In this document: piece by piece, positions 28,634 through 37,643 of the stretch
How positions within the stretch are numbered: position 1 is the first letter of the stretch
Layout of the letters: each line of letters starts with the position of its first letter
Source of the DNA: Verrucomicrobiaceae bacterium
Lineage (GTDB): Bacteria; Verrucomicrobiota; Verrucomicrobiia; Verrucomicrobiales; Verrucomicrobiaceae
Direction: 5' to 3'
Length of the DNA: 64,000 bases
Assembly (NCBI GenBank): GCA_947458455.1
Contig: CANGYJ010000008.1
Coordinates: 124,001 to 188,000 of the forward strand
Position numbers and translations under genes: made by a program
Notes under the pieces: model-generated
The model's database searches: none
Told to the model about the DNA's origin: nothing
What the model saw: only the letters and a program-made list of their open reading frames with translations

Positions 28634-29398
28634 ATGAGCCTCCCGCAATGCCTCACCTGCCCGAAAGACAAGCCGCAGCCGTTTGTTTCACGCCGAGACT
28701 GGATCAAACGCTTTGTCCTGGGCACGGCGGTTTCGAGTTCGGGCGCGGCGATGATGCTGGCTGAGGTGGCGGAGGCTTCGACGGTGAAACCAGCTCGGCT
28801 GAGGCTGCGTGTGGCGGATTATCCGGCGTTGCAAAACACGGGCGGCAGCGTGCAGCTCCAGTTCAGCCAGATTTATGATCCGCTGACGGTGAACCGGGTT
28901 TCGAGCACAGAGTTTGCCACGCTGGACTCCATCTGCACGCACGCGGGCTGCACAGTGGACAAGTTTGAGGCCAGCCTCGGTGTGATGCTGTGTCCGTGCC
29001 ACGGTTCGGCATTCGACGCGCGAGGCCGGGTGGTCGGTGGCCCTGCAGACCAGGACATGAAGGCGTATGCGACGACTTTTAATGCTACCACAGGAGTCAT
29101 CGAGGCCACGGTGCCTGGCCTGGGGCTGAATGTGAATAGCTTTCAACCGCATGCGCAGACGGGCGGGGTGAAACGGCTGCGGTTGGCGTTCCAAGCGACA
29201 GCGTTTGCCACCTACCAGGTGCATTTCATGGCCACGCTGGGTGCGACGCCCGTGGTGCAGCCCTTTTCACGCACGCCTGCCGGTGCGGCGAACCAGACCT
29301 CACTCACGGCCAATGATGACGCGGAGTTCACCGTGTATGTGGATGCCACGGGTGAGCGCGGCTTTTATGTGATCGCGCTGCAACTGACGGCGATCTAA
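28634..29398 (+). CDS. Tat-exported Rieske [2Fe-2S] protein
   Basis: 254-residue protein. Leader SRRDWIKRFVLGTAVSSSGAA is a twin-arginine signal near residue 19. The Rieske centre is complete: C101-T-H103-A-G-C106 and C120-P-C122-H123-G-S, giving the two Cys and two His cluster ligands plus the disulfide pair (C106, C122) of high-potential Rieske proteins. A second beta-sandwich domain of about 85 residues follows. The start at 28634 has a ribosome binding site AGGAAAAGAG. There is no cytochrome b or other complex III gene nearby, so it is not a conventional bc1 subunit; it may be a stand-alone periplasmic electron carrier. Promoters for it and the divergent TPR gene must lie in 28479-28633. 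Confidence 0.88.
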   Translation: MSLPQCLTCPKDKPQPFVSRRDWIKRFVLGTAVSSSGAAMMLAEVAEASTVKPARLRLRVADYPALQNTGGSVQLQFSQIYDPLTVNRVSSTEFATLDSICTHAGCTVDKFEASLGVMLCPCHGSAFDARGRVVGGPADQDMKAYATTFNATTGVIEATVPGLGLNVNSFQPHAQTGGVKRLRLAFQATAFATYQVHFMATLGATPVVQPFSRTPAGAANQTSLTANDDAEFTVYVDATGERGFYVIALQLTAI

Positions 29399-29405
29399 TC
29401 ACACC

Positions 29406-30062
29406 TCAATCCCCCCTGTTCTGGAAGATGTACTCGATGTCTGCGGTGTCCCAGCCGGCTTGGGAAAGTTCGTCGCGGGTGACTTGGCCGTTGCGGGCGC
29501 GGAGGGAGTAGAGATCGAGGACGGCGGCGCGTCGGGCATCGGGATCAGGGATGGTTTCGATCACGACGTGGGCGACGTCCAGATGGCCGCGTTCTCCGAG
29601 GCTGGCGGCGATGGAGGCGAGCGCGGGGCCGAGATGTTCGAAGCCTTGGGTGCTATTGAGCCAGTTTGTGGCGGCGGCGGGGTCTTGATCGAAGTAAAGG
29701 ATGGCCTGCTGGTTGTAGAGCAGGATGTTTTCAGCTGTGACGGGTGCGGATTCGATCTCGCGGAGGCGGGCGGCGGTTTTTTGCGCAGCATCGGCGGCGG
29801 CGGGAGTACCTTGGATGGCGGCGGCGGTGGGGATGCGGGGTTTTTCCGGCTCGGGTACGATGGCGGATGTCCAGAAGGCGTTGTCGTCATCGGATGGCAG
29901 GCGCATCTGATGGTTGAGATCACGGCGGAGCTGCTTTCTTGAAAGGCTCGCGGGGACTTGTTTTTCGACCCCAGCGGGCAAAACGGTTTTTTGAGGCCAA
30001 AAAACAGCCGCCGCCGCGATGAGCAGCACGAGGGCAAAAAGAGCAAAAAGTCGATTTTTCAT
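29406..30062 (-). CDS. Small membrane-anchored protein, last gene of SPFH/P-ATPase operon
   Basis: 218-residue protein with an N-terminal membrane helix (LFALFALVLLIAAAAVFW, about residues 5-22) and an extracytoplasmic, mainly helical remainder. A Pro/Ala-rich linker (about 70-95) precedes a helical repeat-like region (residues 105-200, e.g. ENILLYNQQAILYFDQDP and LDVAHVVIETIPDPDARRAAV). I do not recognise the family. Its start codon overlaps the stop of the P-type ATPase gene by 4 nt (ATGA), so it is translationally coupled and probably acts with the ATPase and the SPFH proteins. Its stop codon lies 7 nt from the convergent Rieske gene. Confidence 0.65.
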   Translation of the reverse strand: MKNRLFALFALVLLIAAAAVFWPQKTVLPAGVEKQVPASLSRKQLRRDLNHQMRLPSDDDNAFWTSAIVPEPEKPRIPTAAAIQGTPAAADAAQKTAARLREIESAPVTAENILLYNQQAILYFDQDPAAATNWLNSTQGFEHLGPALASIAASLGERGHLDVAHVVIETIPDPDARRAAVLDLYSLRARNGQVTRDELSQAGWDTADIEYIFQNRGD

Positions 30063-31975
30063 GCCAAAACGGGCTGGAGGGCAGTTTCAGGCGTTGCGGC
30101 GACTTTTTCGTCCTCCAGGCCATCGAAGCGCAAAAGTCGAGCGCTGTTGAAGATCACGAAAAAGGCGCTGAACTCATGCAGGAAGGCGGCGAGCACGGGA
30201 TTGACCAGACCGAGACTGGAGGCGGTAATGGCGAGGATGATGAAGAGGAAACCACAGAGGAGGTTTTGATTGATGATGCCGACGGTGCGTGCGGAGAGGA
30301 CGAGGAGATCGGCGAGGCGGCGCAGGTCGCCGGACATGAGGGCGACGTCGGAGGTGTGGACGGTGATGTCGTTGCCCAGTGCCCCCATGGCGACGCCGAG
30401 ATCGCCCTCCTTCAGCGCGGGGGCATCGTTGAGGCCATCGCCGACGACGAGCACGCGCTTGCCTTGTTGCTTGAGGGCGCGGATGCGGGCGACTTTGTCC
30501 TCCGGCAGGCACTCGGCCTGGAAATCGGAGATGCCGATGCTGTTGGCGATGTGTTGGGCGACTTCGGTGCGGTCGCCAGTGAGCATGACGAAGTCCGTGA
30601 TGCCCAGGGAGCGCAGGCGGTGGAGCGTCTCGGCGGCCTCGGCACGGATGCGGTCGGCCAGCAGGAAGGTGGCGGCGTGACGGCCATCCACGCTGAGGAG
30701 CACGAGGCTGTGTCGCGTGAGCAGCGTGGGATCGAGCGCAATCTCCATGCCATGACCACGCAGCCAGGAGAGACGTCCGATTTGAATCTTTTTGCCTTCC
30801 ACGATGCCTTCGAGGCCGAGTCCGGGATGCTCAATGAGGTCGGCGACTGTCGGCAGTGTCAATGACTCGCCTGCCTGAGCGATGGCGCGTGCGACGGGGT
30901 GATTGGAGCTGCTTTCAAGCGCGGCGGCAAGCCGCAGCGCTTCGTCTTTACGGATGGTCGCATCATGCAGCAGCACGTCTTCGAGATCGAGCCTGCCGAC
31001 GGTGAGTGTTCCGGTCTTGTCGAACACGACGGTATCGACGAGGCGGGCCGTTTCGAGATGGCGCACGCTTTTGATCAGCAGCCCCATGCGCGAACCGGCG
31101 GCGATGGCGGAGACCATGGCGCTGGGGCTGGCGAGTACGAAGGCGCACGGAATGCTGACGACGAGCACGGCAATGGCGCGCTCCATGTCCTGCGTGAAGA
31201 AAAACACGCTCACGGCGATGAGCATGATGAGCGGCGTGTAGTAGCGGGCGTAATCCTCCGCGAGACTGATGATGGGAGCCTCGCTGGACTTCGCTTCCTC
31301 GATGATGCTCTGCACGCGGCCCATGACGGTGTCCGCGCCAGCGCCGGTGACGCGGGCGGTGAGAGCGCCGTTGAGATTCAGCGTGCCGGCAAAGATGTCG
31401 CTGCCAGTGCTAGCCTCGACGGGGGCGGATTCGCCCGTGATGCGGCTTTGATCCATCATGGCGCTGCCAGTGAGGATGACGGCATCCGCAGGCACGACTT
31501 CACCGGGACGCAGCACGATGATGTCGCCGAGATGCAGCTCCGCAGCTTCGACTTCTTCTTCCACTTCATCACGCCGACGACGGGCGGTGAGACGGTTGAG
31601 CTGGCGGAGCTTCGAGAGCGCCATCTCGACACCGACGGTGGTTCTTTCCTCCAGCATCTGGCCGAAAACGAGGATGACCGCGACGATGCCGCCAGTCAGG
31701 TAGCGGCCCGTGGCGAGGCAGGCGGCCAGTGCGAGCACGACATACTGGTCCATGTAAAACTGCGTGGCGGCGAAGCCGGTGGCACGGATGGCACGGATCA
31801 CGCCGAGCACGATGGGCAGCGCCACGACGAGCACGCCGACGAGAGCGAGCAACGCAGGGATGGCGGGCTGGCCGGGCCGCAGCCAGCCGGTGAGTGTGGA
31901 GGCGGCGAGCAGGCTGGTGGCGGTGAAGAGCAGCCGCAGGCGAGAACGCGTGGCGTTGTCGAGATCGTAAGTCAT
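30059..31975 (-). CDS. Heavy-metal-type (P1B) cation-translocating P-type ATPase
   Basis: 638-residue P-type ATPase without an N-terminal metal-binding domain. Motifs: TGES (180-183, actuator), phosphorylation site D319-K-T-G-T, N-domain NHP (358-360, typical of P1B pumps), TGD (466-468) and GDGLNDAP (512-519). About eight hydrophobic segments are visible. The metal-selectivity motif before the phosphorylation site, usually CPC, SPC or TPC, reads S-I-P-C-A (275-277 is IPC). The last helix reads AAFLHEFSAFFVIFNSARLL, loosely like the HEGST...NALRLL end of Zn/Cd pumps. The ion is uncertain. The gene overlaps both neighbours by 4 nt in an operon of SPFH proteins, which is not the usual resistance context. 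Confidence 0.88.
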   Translation of the reverse strand: MTYDLDNATRSRLRLLFTATSLLAASTLTGWLRPGQPAIPALLALVGVLVVALPIVLGVIRAIRATGFAATQFYMDQYVVLALAACLATGRYLTGGIVAVILVFGQMLEERTTVGVEMALSKLRQLNRLTARRRRDEVEEEVEAAELHLGDIIVLRPGEVVPADAVILTGSAMMDQSRITGESAPVEASTGSDIFAGTLNLNGALTARVTGAGADTVMGRVQSIIEEAKSSEAPIISLAEDYARYYTPLIMLIAVSVFFFTQDMERAIAVLVVSIPCAFVLASPSAMVSAIAAGSRMGLLIKSVRHLETARLVDTVVFDKTGTLTVGRLDLEDVLLHDATIRKDEALRLAAALESSSNHPVARAIAQAGESLTLPTVADLIEHPGLGLEGIVEGKKIQIGRLSWLRGHGMEIALDPTLLTRHSLVLLSVDGRHAATFLLADRIRAEAAETLHRLRSLGITDFVMLTGDRTEVAQHIANSIGISDFQAECLPEDKVARIRALKQQGKRVLVVGDGLNDAPALKEGDLGVAMGALGNDITVHTSDVALMSGDLRRLADLLVLSARTVGIINQNLLCGFLFIILAITASSLGLVNPVLAAFLHEFSAFFVIFNSARLLRFDGLEDEKVAATPETALQPVLA

Positions 31976-33075
31976 CGGGAAAAGTTAGGCGAGGGCTCGA
32001 CGAGGATGGACGGCGCTGAATTCTCCGCCGGAAGGAGCGTGCGGGAGTAGATCTGGCTCATCGCGGCGTCCAGGCTTTCACGCAGGATGCGTTGGGCCAC
32101 GAGCTGCGGCTGGCGGCGGTAGTTTTCCAGAACAGAGGTGAAGGCGCCGGCCTCGCCACGCGCAGCAGCGATGAGTTCGGCGCTATAGGCCTGACCGCGC
32201 TGGAGAATGGCGGCGGCATCCCCTTCGGACTTGGTGATCGTCTCGCCCTGATACTGGAGGGAGTTTTCTGCCATCGTTTTGGCGAACTGCCGCGCGTTGA
32301 CGACCTCCTCAAAGGCCATGAGGACCTGGCTCGGCGGCGAGAGGGTGACGATGTCAATGCCGCTGACGCGGATGCCTAGCTGGAGTCGTGTGGCGACCTC
32401 TTGGAGTGAGGCAGCGGCCTTTCCGGCCACCTCACTGCGGTCTGAGGTGAGGCTGGCATCAATCTTCCGCGCGGCGAGCTGGATGGCAAGCGAGCGGCGG
32501 GCCAGGCGGGCAAGCAGGGTGCCGATGTCCGTGCCTGCGGAAGCATGCGCGAAGGGATCGGTGATGCGGTAGCGCAGGGTGAAGCGGCCCTGGATGACAT
32601 TGTAGTCGGCGGTGAGCGTGTAGCCGTGCAGCACGGGATTGAGCGTCATGTAGTCGAACTTTTGCGTCTCGCTTTCCTCGATCTCCTTGCTGCGGACCTC
32701 TTTGTAGAGCTGTGCATCGGATTTTTCGATGAGCTTGTCGGGATCACCTATTTTTCCACCGACAAGCGCCCATTGATCGAGCGGAAGGCTCTGATCACGC
32801 CCGGTCTCAAAACGCAGCACTTCATCAAAAGGTGCGGGCAGACCGATGAGCAGACCGGGACCATGCAAGTCCGGCTGAAGACGGCCCAGACGGCGCACGA
32901 GGGCGGTTTCTTGCGGCTGGATCGTGCGAATGCCTGAGACGGCGTAAAGCAAGAGCAGCATGGCGAAGACCCAGCGTGCATGAGCCGTGAGCTGCTTGAG
33001 GAAAAGCAGCAGCGCCTCGACGAGATGACCGTCTTGGCGCAGCGGTGAGGGGGCTTGTGGTGAAGAGGGCATCAC
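31972..33075 (-). CDS. SPFH (HflK-like) membrane protein, third of three
   Basis: 367-residue SPFH/band-7 protein. A single membrane helix (about residues 33-49, ARWVFAMLLLLYAVSGI) is followed by IRTIQPQETALVRRLGRLQPDLHGPGLLIGLP, the standard entry to an HflK-type SPFH domain, interrupted by an insertion (about 105-150). The C-terminal half is a long helix (VVNARQFAKTMAENSLQYQGETI) as in HflK. In E. coli HflK and HflC form a cage around the FtsH protease; no ftsH gene lies here. It overlaps the upstream HflC-like gene and the downstream ATPase gene by 4 nt each. Confidence 0.85.
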   Translation of the reverse strand: MMPSSPQAPSPLRQDGHLVEALLLFLKQLTAHARWVFAMLLLLYAVSGIRTIQPQETALVRRLGRLQPDLHGPGLLIGLPAPFDEVLRFETGRDQSLPLDQWALVGGKIGDPDKLIEKSDAQLYKEVRSKEIEESETQKFDYMTLNPVLHGYTLTADYNVIQGRFTLRYRITDPFAHASAGTDIGTLLARLARRSLAIQLAARKIDASLTSDRSEVAGKAAASLQEVATRLQLGIRVSGIDIVTLSPPSQVLMAFEEVVNARQFAKTMAENSLQYQGETITKSEGDAAAILQRGQAYSAELIAAARGEAGAFTSVLENYRRQPQLVAQRILRESLDAAMSQIYSRTLLPAENSAPSILVEPSPNFSR

Positions 33076-34055
33076 GGGGCGGTTTCAATCGGCGCGGGTG
33101 ACGACGCGGGCTGGCTCTCCACGGGCTTCACGGGATTTCCATCCCCTTCCTTGACCTTCAGCCAGTGAAAGGGGGCCACGGAGGTGTCGAGCACGACGGT
33201 GGTGTTTTTATCCACGACGGTGCGCAGGCTCTGTAGCTCGCGTAGGAAGCGGTAAAAGGCGGGGTCCTTGCCATGCGCCGCAGCGTAAATAGCAGCGGCC
33301 TCGGCCTCGGCCTTGCCGCGCATCTCCTCGGCCTGGCGTTTCGCATCGGCGATGAGGAAAGAGGCCTGCTTGTCGGTCTCCGCCTTCATCTCGGCGGCCT
33401 TGGCGCGGCCCTCCGCACGGTATTGTGTGGCCTCGCGTTTGCGCTCCGCTCTCATGCGCCGGAAGACAGACTCCGTGTTTGCCTCCGGAAGTTGGATCTG
33501 CGTGATGCCAGTGGTGGTAAGGTCGATGCCGAGCTGCTTGAGTGCATCGGGCGCAGCGAGGGTGAGGATTTCCTTCTCCAGCGCGGGGATGGAGGCTCCG
33601 GCACGCTCGTCGCCGACGAGATCCGCGAAGTCATGGCGGCCCAGGACGGTGTTGCGTGCGCTGGTGATGAGGGCATCGAGCTTTTGCCGCGCAGGCTCAA
33701 AATCGCGCACGGCGGTGTGGAAGGTCAGCGCCTCATGCACACGCCAGGTGAAGAAAACCGGCACGATGACATTGCGTTGGTCACGCGTGAGCGATTCGCT
33801 GATGCGTATCTCAGCGTGCTGAAGTCGGCGGTCGATGCGCACGAGATGCTCGAGTGGCACCGGCAGGCGGAAGTGCAGCCCGGGCTGCGCCACCGTGCGC
33901 AGGGGTTTGCCAAAGCGCAGGACGATGACGTGCTCGGCCTCATTGACGAGGAAGCAGCAGGCAAAGGCGAGCACGAGCAGTGCTGCGCCAGCGATGAGGG
34001 CCAGGCGCAGCATGATCGTGCGGCGGGCGGTGGAGTCAGGTGGTGAATCGCTCAT
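33072..34055 (-). CDS. HflC-like SPFH membrane protein, second of three
   Basis: 327-residue SPFH protein with one membrane helix (about residues 16-38, LRLALIAGAALLVLAFACCFLV). HflC hallmarks: VIVLRFGKPLRTVAQPGLHFRLP, RDQRNVIVPVFFTWRV, TTTGITQIQLPEANTESVFRRM, and the charged coiled-coil RAEGRAKAAEMKAETDKQA. The C-terminus has SLRTVVDKNTTVVLDTSVAPFHWL, close to the end of HflC. Its length is near that of E. coli HflC (334). It sits between two HflK-like genes with 4-nt overlaps on both sides, so a hetero-oligomer of all three is the likely product. Confidence 0.87.
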   Translation of the reverse strand: MSDSPPDSTARRTIMLRLALIAGAALLVLAFACCFLVNEAEHVIVLRFGKPLRTVAQPGLHFRLPVPLEHLVRIDRRLQHAEIRISESLTRDQRNVIVPVFFTWRVHEALTFHTAVRDFEPARQKLDALITSARNTVLGRHDFADLVGDERAGASIPALEKEILTLAAPDALKQLGIDLTTTGITQIQLPEANTESVFRRMRAERKREATQYRAEGRAKAAEMKAETDKQASFLIADAKRQAEEMRGKAEAEAAAIYAAAHGKDPAFYRFLRELQSLRTVVDKNTTVVLDTSVAPFHWLKVKEGDGNPVKPVESQPASSPAPIETAP

Positions 34056-35833
34056 GGTTTTGACGCGGAAGAGTTCTTGAGGACATTGTCGGCATCTGGC
34101 GGGGTCATGTCAGGCGCAGGAATCTCCCCCTGGCCCATTTTGACGAAGCCCTCGATCTCCATGTCGAAGGCTTCGAGAGACTTCACCGGGCGCGGGATGA
34201 GCGTCTGGGGCGCAGGCGGAGCGCTGCTGACGAAATCGGGATTCAGCACCTTGCGCAGATCCATGTGCGTGGGGATGCGCGTGCGGATGCTGTCGTCGAG
34301 GATCGCTTTCTTCGTGCTGCCGAGCGCCTCATCAAAGACGCGAAAGCCCTCGCGCCACTGGAAGAGCAGGGTACTCAGCTCCCACGCGGCCCTACGGCTC
34401 TCAAAACGCGCCGTCTGCCCGGCGACCTGGGCCTCGCGGTTGTCCACGATGGACTGGGCCTGCTTCAGCGTGGCGGCAGCGAAGCCTTTGGCGTTGTAGA
34501 GGCTGTCCGTGTTGTTGGACTCGGCATCGTGGATTGTGGCCTCCTTATCCTCCATGGCGGAAATGACCTCCTGGAAGGTCTCTGCCACGCTGACCGGTGG
34601 ATGTACATCCCGCAGCAGCACGTCCGTGATGGTGATGCCGGAGTCGAGCGCGTCCAGCGCTGTCTGCAGGCGCAGGCGGAACTCCGCGCGGATCTCTTCC
34701 CGTGCCTGTGTCATGATCTGTGCTGCTTTACGCGGCAGCGCCAGCGTGAGGAGCACACGCTGCGCCTCCTGCGCCAGCAGCTCCTCCGGCTGCGCGATGC
34801 TGCGCAGGAAGCGCAGCGGATCGCTCACGCGAAAAAGAATCGGCACGCTGATGGAAAGGAAGTCATCCCCGCCACCGACGAGAGACTGCTGCTCCCCCTC
34901 GTAATGCGCCCGCTCCCACAAGATCGGTTGCCCTGGATCCGTGCGGAAGCCCAGCACCACCTCACGCACGCGCCCCGTGTCCACGAGTTGCACGCCACCG
35001 AGAGGCCATGGCAGGGAGGTGTGCAGTCCAGGCTCCAGCGCCGTCTTTTCCCATGAGCCGAAGTGTTGGCGCACTCCGTGGCTGCCAGCGGGCACCTCGT
35101 GCAGGCAGGACGCGGCCCATGCCACGAGAGCAACCGCCATGAGCATCCACGGCAGCCCGCCGCGCACCACCGGCCACATCCACATGTCCGCCAGTTTGAG
35201 CGAGACATGATCGTCTGCATCGGAAGCCGTCTGCGCAGGCAGGCAGTCACGCCATTCAGGGCCGAGCCAAGCAAAAAAGAAGAACGCACCGGGTTGCGCC
35301 ATGCTCTGCCAATGGCGGCGTGGTGTGTAAAGACGCACGGTCAGACGAGACAGCGTATCCGCCACGAGAAGACTGACCAACAGCCCCAGTGCGAGAGATA
35401 GCCAGCCGTGCAGCGGTGTTTGCAGATACTGCGCGGCCAGCAGCACACCCGCGCAGATGAAATGAATGACGACTAACAGTCGCAGCAGGCAGCGCAGCAG
35501 CGGAGGCCATGCCCCGGCCCTCGTCGAGGCCAGGATGCCTGCAAAAGAGAGCACCGCGCCGCTCACCAGAGCCCCCACGGCCAATCCGGGGCCAACGAGG
35601 CCGGCGGGAGCCCATTCGGCACGAAAGACAAGAGCCGGGATGAGTGCCGCGAGTGCCAGCAACACACCCGTGGCAGGCCGTGCGTGGAAGAGACACGCGA
35701 TCAACATCACGAGGGCTGCCATCGGCAGCAGCCAGATCATTTTGAAAAAGAGAACGCCAACCAACAAACCCGCCACCTCCGCCCACAGCAGGACAGAAGG
35801 CAAAATCGAAGGTCGGGAGATGGGAAAAGACAT
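34052..35833 (-). CDS. HflK-like SPFH protein with multi-spanning N-terminal domain
   Basis: 593-residue first gene of the operon. Unlike ordinary HflK (about 420 residues, one helix) it begins with roughly 200 residues containing five or six hydrophobic segments (for example VLLWAEVAGLLVGVLFF, IWLLPMAALVMLIACLF and LSLALGLLVSLLVA). The usual HflK anchor follows (PWMLMAVALVAWAASC), then an SPFH domain entering at VPAGSHGVRQHFGSWEKTALEPGLH, containing DDFLSISVPILFRV and ITITDVLLRDVHPPVSVAETF, and a coiled-coil tail. The start at 35833 has ribosome binding site AGGAATCC; the longer frame to 35869 lacks one. An inverted repeat lies in its leader region. Confidence 0.85.
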   Translation of the reverse strand: MSFPISRPSILPSVLLWAEVAGLLVGVLFFKMIWLLPMAALVMLIACLFHARPATGVLLALAALIPALVFRAEWAPAGLVGPGLAVGALVSGAVLSFAGILASTRAGAWPPLLRCLLRLLVVIHFICAGVLLAAQYLQTPLHGWLSLALGLLVSLLVADTLSRLTVRLYTPRRHWQSMAQPGAFFFFAWLGPEWRDCLPAQTASDADDHVSLKLADMWMWPVVRGGLPWMLMAVALVAWAASCLHEVPAGSHGVRQHFGSWEKTALEPGLHTSLPWPLGGVQLVDTGRVREVVLGFRTDPGQPILWERAHYEGEQQSLVGGGDDFLSISVPILFRVSDPLRFLRSIAQPEELLAQEAQRVLLTLALPRKAAQIMTQAREEIRAEFRLRLQTALDALDSGITITDVLLRDVHPPVSVAETFQEVISAMEDKEATIHDAESNNTDSLYNAKGFAAATLKQAQSIVDNREAQVAGQTARFESRRAAWELSTLLFQWREGFRVFDEALGSTKKAILDDSIRTRIPTHMDLRKVLNPDFVSSAPPAPQTLIPRPVKSLEAFDMEIEGFVKMGQGEIPAPDMTPPDADNVLKNSSASKP

Positions 35834-35852
35834 GGATTCCTGGGAACGAAAG

Positions 35853-35881
35853 TCCCGGCCATGCACCAAGCATGGCCGGGA
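35853..35881 (-). terminator. Stem-loop between PhoX-like gene and SPFH operon
   Basis: Perfect 12-bp inverted repeat TCCCGGCCATGC (35853-35864), loop ACCAA, GCATGGCCGGGA (35870-35881), 20 nt upstream of the first SPFH start and 32 nt downstream of the PhoX-like stop on the same strand. On the minus strand it is followed by ACTTTCG, so the T-run is only three bases. It may terminate the upstream transcript or attenuate the SPFH operon. Confidence 0.65.
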
Positions 35882-35912
35882 TGAGCTTAGAACAGAGCTG
35901 TCAGGCGGCGAA

Positions 35913-37592
35913 TCAAGGAACCGGGCGCATGATCAGAACCTGGCCGTCTTCGGTGAACTCAGCCACGGCTTCCGCCTTGGTGTAGGTGCCGCCGCCGAGG
36001 TGGGCGGGTTTGCTGATGTTGCTGCGCATTTGCGCGGTAGAGCAGTGGCCTTGAACAGCGATGACGAAGGTGCCTGGGCCGAAGATCGCGTCGGAGGTGA
36101 CCACGCCGGAGGTTTCCCACAGGCCCTGAGTCTGGCCACTGGAGTTGTCACGACCTTGCACATAGGCGTAGTTGAAGGTGGATTGGAGCTTCGCGGCGTA
36201 AGCAGCATTGCGGTTCAGTGTCCACACACCGCCATTGCGGGAGAAGTTGGAGAACACGTTGTCAGCAGGGCTGTTGCGGTCTTCGCAGATGACGATGAAG
36301 TCCTTCGAGACGGCGATGTTATCAACACTGACTGGATAGTCGGTGGTGCCGATGGTGCCGGGCGTGTAGGTGCCGAGAGCGCCGGTGGCGAAACCGGTGC
36401 GGAGCATGCCTGTGCTGGCGCCGGAATAGCTGCCGTTGGGATAGATGATCATGTCCGAATTGTACACGACATTGAGGGTGCCGTTGGCGAGCGGGTTGGT
36501 TGGATTCATCGTCAACTCATACAGACGACCGAGGCGGTTCGGGCCGGAACCACCCGTGGTGGCCAGGAACACGCTGCGGGTAGGCTGTGTCGGGTCAAAT
36601 TCAATGTCTTCCACGCGAATGAAGCCGAAACCGCCGAGAATGTCGGCCTGTGCCGAAAGCTGCGCGGCAGTGAGGCCGGCACCGTTCGGGACTTCCACCC
36701 ACTTCATGGCAAGACTGCCGGTGGTGAACGTTCCTTCGCTATGCTGGGCGGCATTGCCGCAGAGCACGTAGATCTTGCCATTGGTCAGGCCGTTCTTGTC
36801 CAGCACACTGTTGGAGCGGCGGAGCTTGGTGCCGACATACATGTACATGTAGGACACGACGTTGCCAGGGGCCGCACCATCTTCCGAGGAAAGGATGACG
36901 GTCTTGTCATCACGGCGGGGCTGCACAATCGTCGTCTCGCGGATGACACGGCCAAGATCTGGCACGGTGTACATCTTGCCGTCGGCGATCACAACCGTCT
37001 GTGAGCCGCCCGCATCGTAGTTGCCGCTGCTAGACTCTTCATTGGTGAAGAACAACGGGCGGTCCATGCCCTGCTCGCGGCCTGCGAAGGAGCCGGAGCA
37101 AAAGCGGGTAAAGCCAGCAGCGTCACCCTGGAGCGGAGGACGGGTGCCAAGCGCGCCGGCAGCCTGCGTGTTCTCGAGGAAGAGTTCCTTGTGAGCCACG
37201 CTGCCGTTGAGGATGGCACCGGTGGTGCCATTCAACGAGAAGCGGGAAACCCAGGCACCCTTATAACGTGTGGAGCCAGACAGTGAGTCGAATGGACCTT
37301 GGTTGACGTTGCTAGGAGTTTCGTGGGCGACGAAAAGGATGTTTTCGCCACTGACGCTGTCTTTGTAGATGCCCATGGCGTCAGGAATGCCGCAGAAAGC
37401 GAAATTCGTGGCACCGACTGGACCCGTGCCTGGCGTGACTGGCACGCGATCGCCGACGGTGACGATGGGATTGAAGGTGAAGTTCGAGGTAGGAGTCGCG
37501 TTGAGGTAGGAGGACTCGGAAGTCAGGAATCCCTGACCGAAGGCGGAGGCGGAAGCGAGCGTGAGGCCCGCAAACAGTTTGGAGAGGTGCAT
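35913..37592 (-). CDS. DUF839/PhoX-like secreted protein
   Basis: 559-residue exported protein with a Sec-type leader (MHLSKLFAGLTLASASAFG). The body fits the PhoX/DUF839 beta-propeller: GIPDAMGIYKD near residue 70, FTNEESSSGNYDAGGSQTVV, the RDDKTVILSSEDGAAPGNVVSYMYMYVG block resembling the RDDKTVVVTGDDE...YLYMYVG pattern, and RVEDIEFDPTQP. PhoX enzymes are calcium/iron alkaline phosphatases; whether the active-site ligands are all present cannot be checked by eye. PhoX itself is normally Tat-exported, while this leader is not, so a non-canonical or inactive member is possible. Confidence 0.6.
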   Translation of the reverse strand: MHLSKLFAGLTLASASAFGQGFLTSESSYLNATPTSNFTFNPIVTVGDRVPVTPGTGPVGATNFAFCGIPDAMGIYKDSVSGENILFVAHETPSNVNQGPFDSLSGSTRYKGAWVSRFSLNGTTGAILNGSVAHKELFLENTQAAGALGTRPPLQGDAAGFTRFCSGSFAGREQGMDRPLFFTNEESSSGNYDAGGSQTVVIADGKMYTVPDLGRVIRETTIVQPRRDDKTVILSSEDGAAPGNVVSYMYMYVGTKLRRSNSVLDKNGLTNGKIYVLCGNAAQHSEGTFTTGSLAMKWVEVPNGAGLTAAQLSAQADILGGFGFIRVEDIEFDPTQPTRSVFLATTGGSGPNRLGRLYELTMNPTNPLANGTLNVVYNSDMIIYPNGSYSGASTGMLRTGFATGALGTYTPGTIGTTDYPVSVDNIAVSKDFIVICEDRNSPADNVFSNFSRNGGVWTLNRNAAYAAKLQSTFNYAYVQGRDNSSGQTQGLWETSGVVTSDAIFGPGTFVIAVQGHCSTAQMRSNISKPAHLGGGTYTKAEAVAEFTEDGQVLIMRPVP

Positions 37593-37643
37593 GAGTGAGT
37601 GGGTGGTGTTGGGTTGAACTGCCGGGTGAGGACAGAAAGGGGT

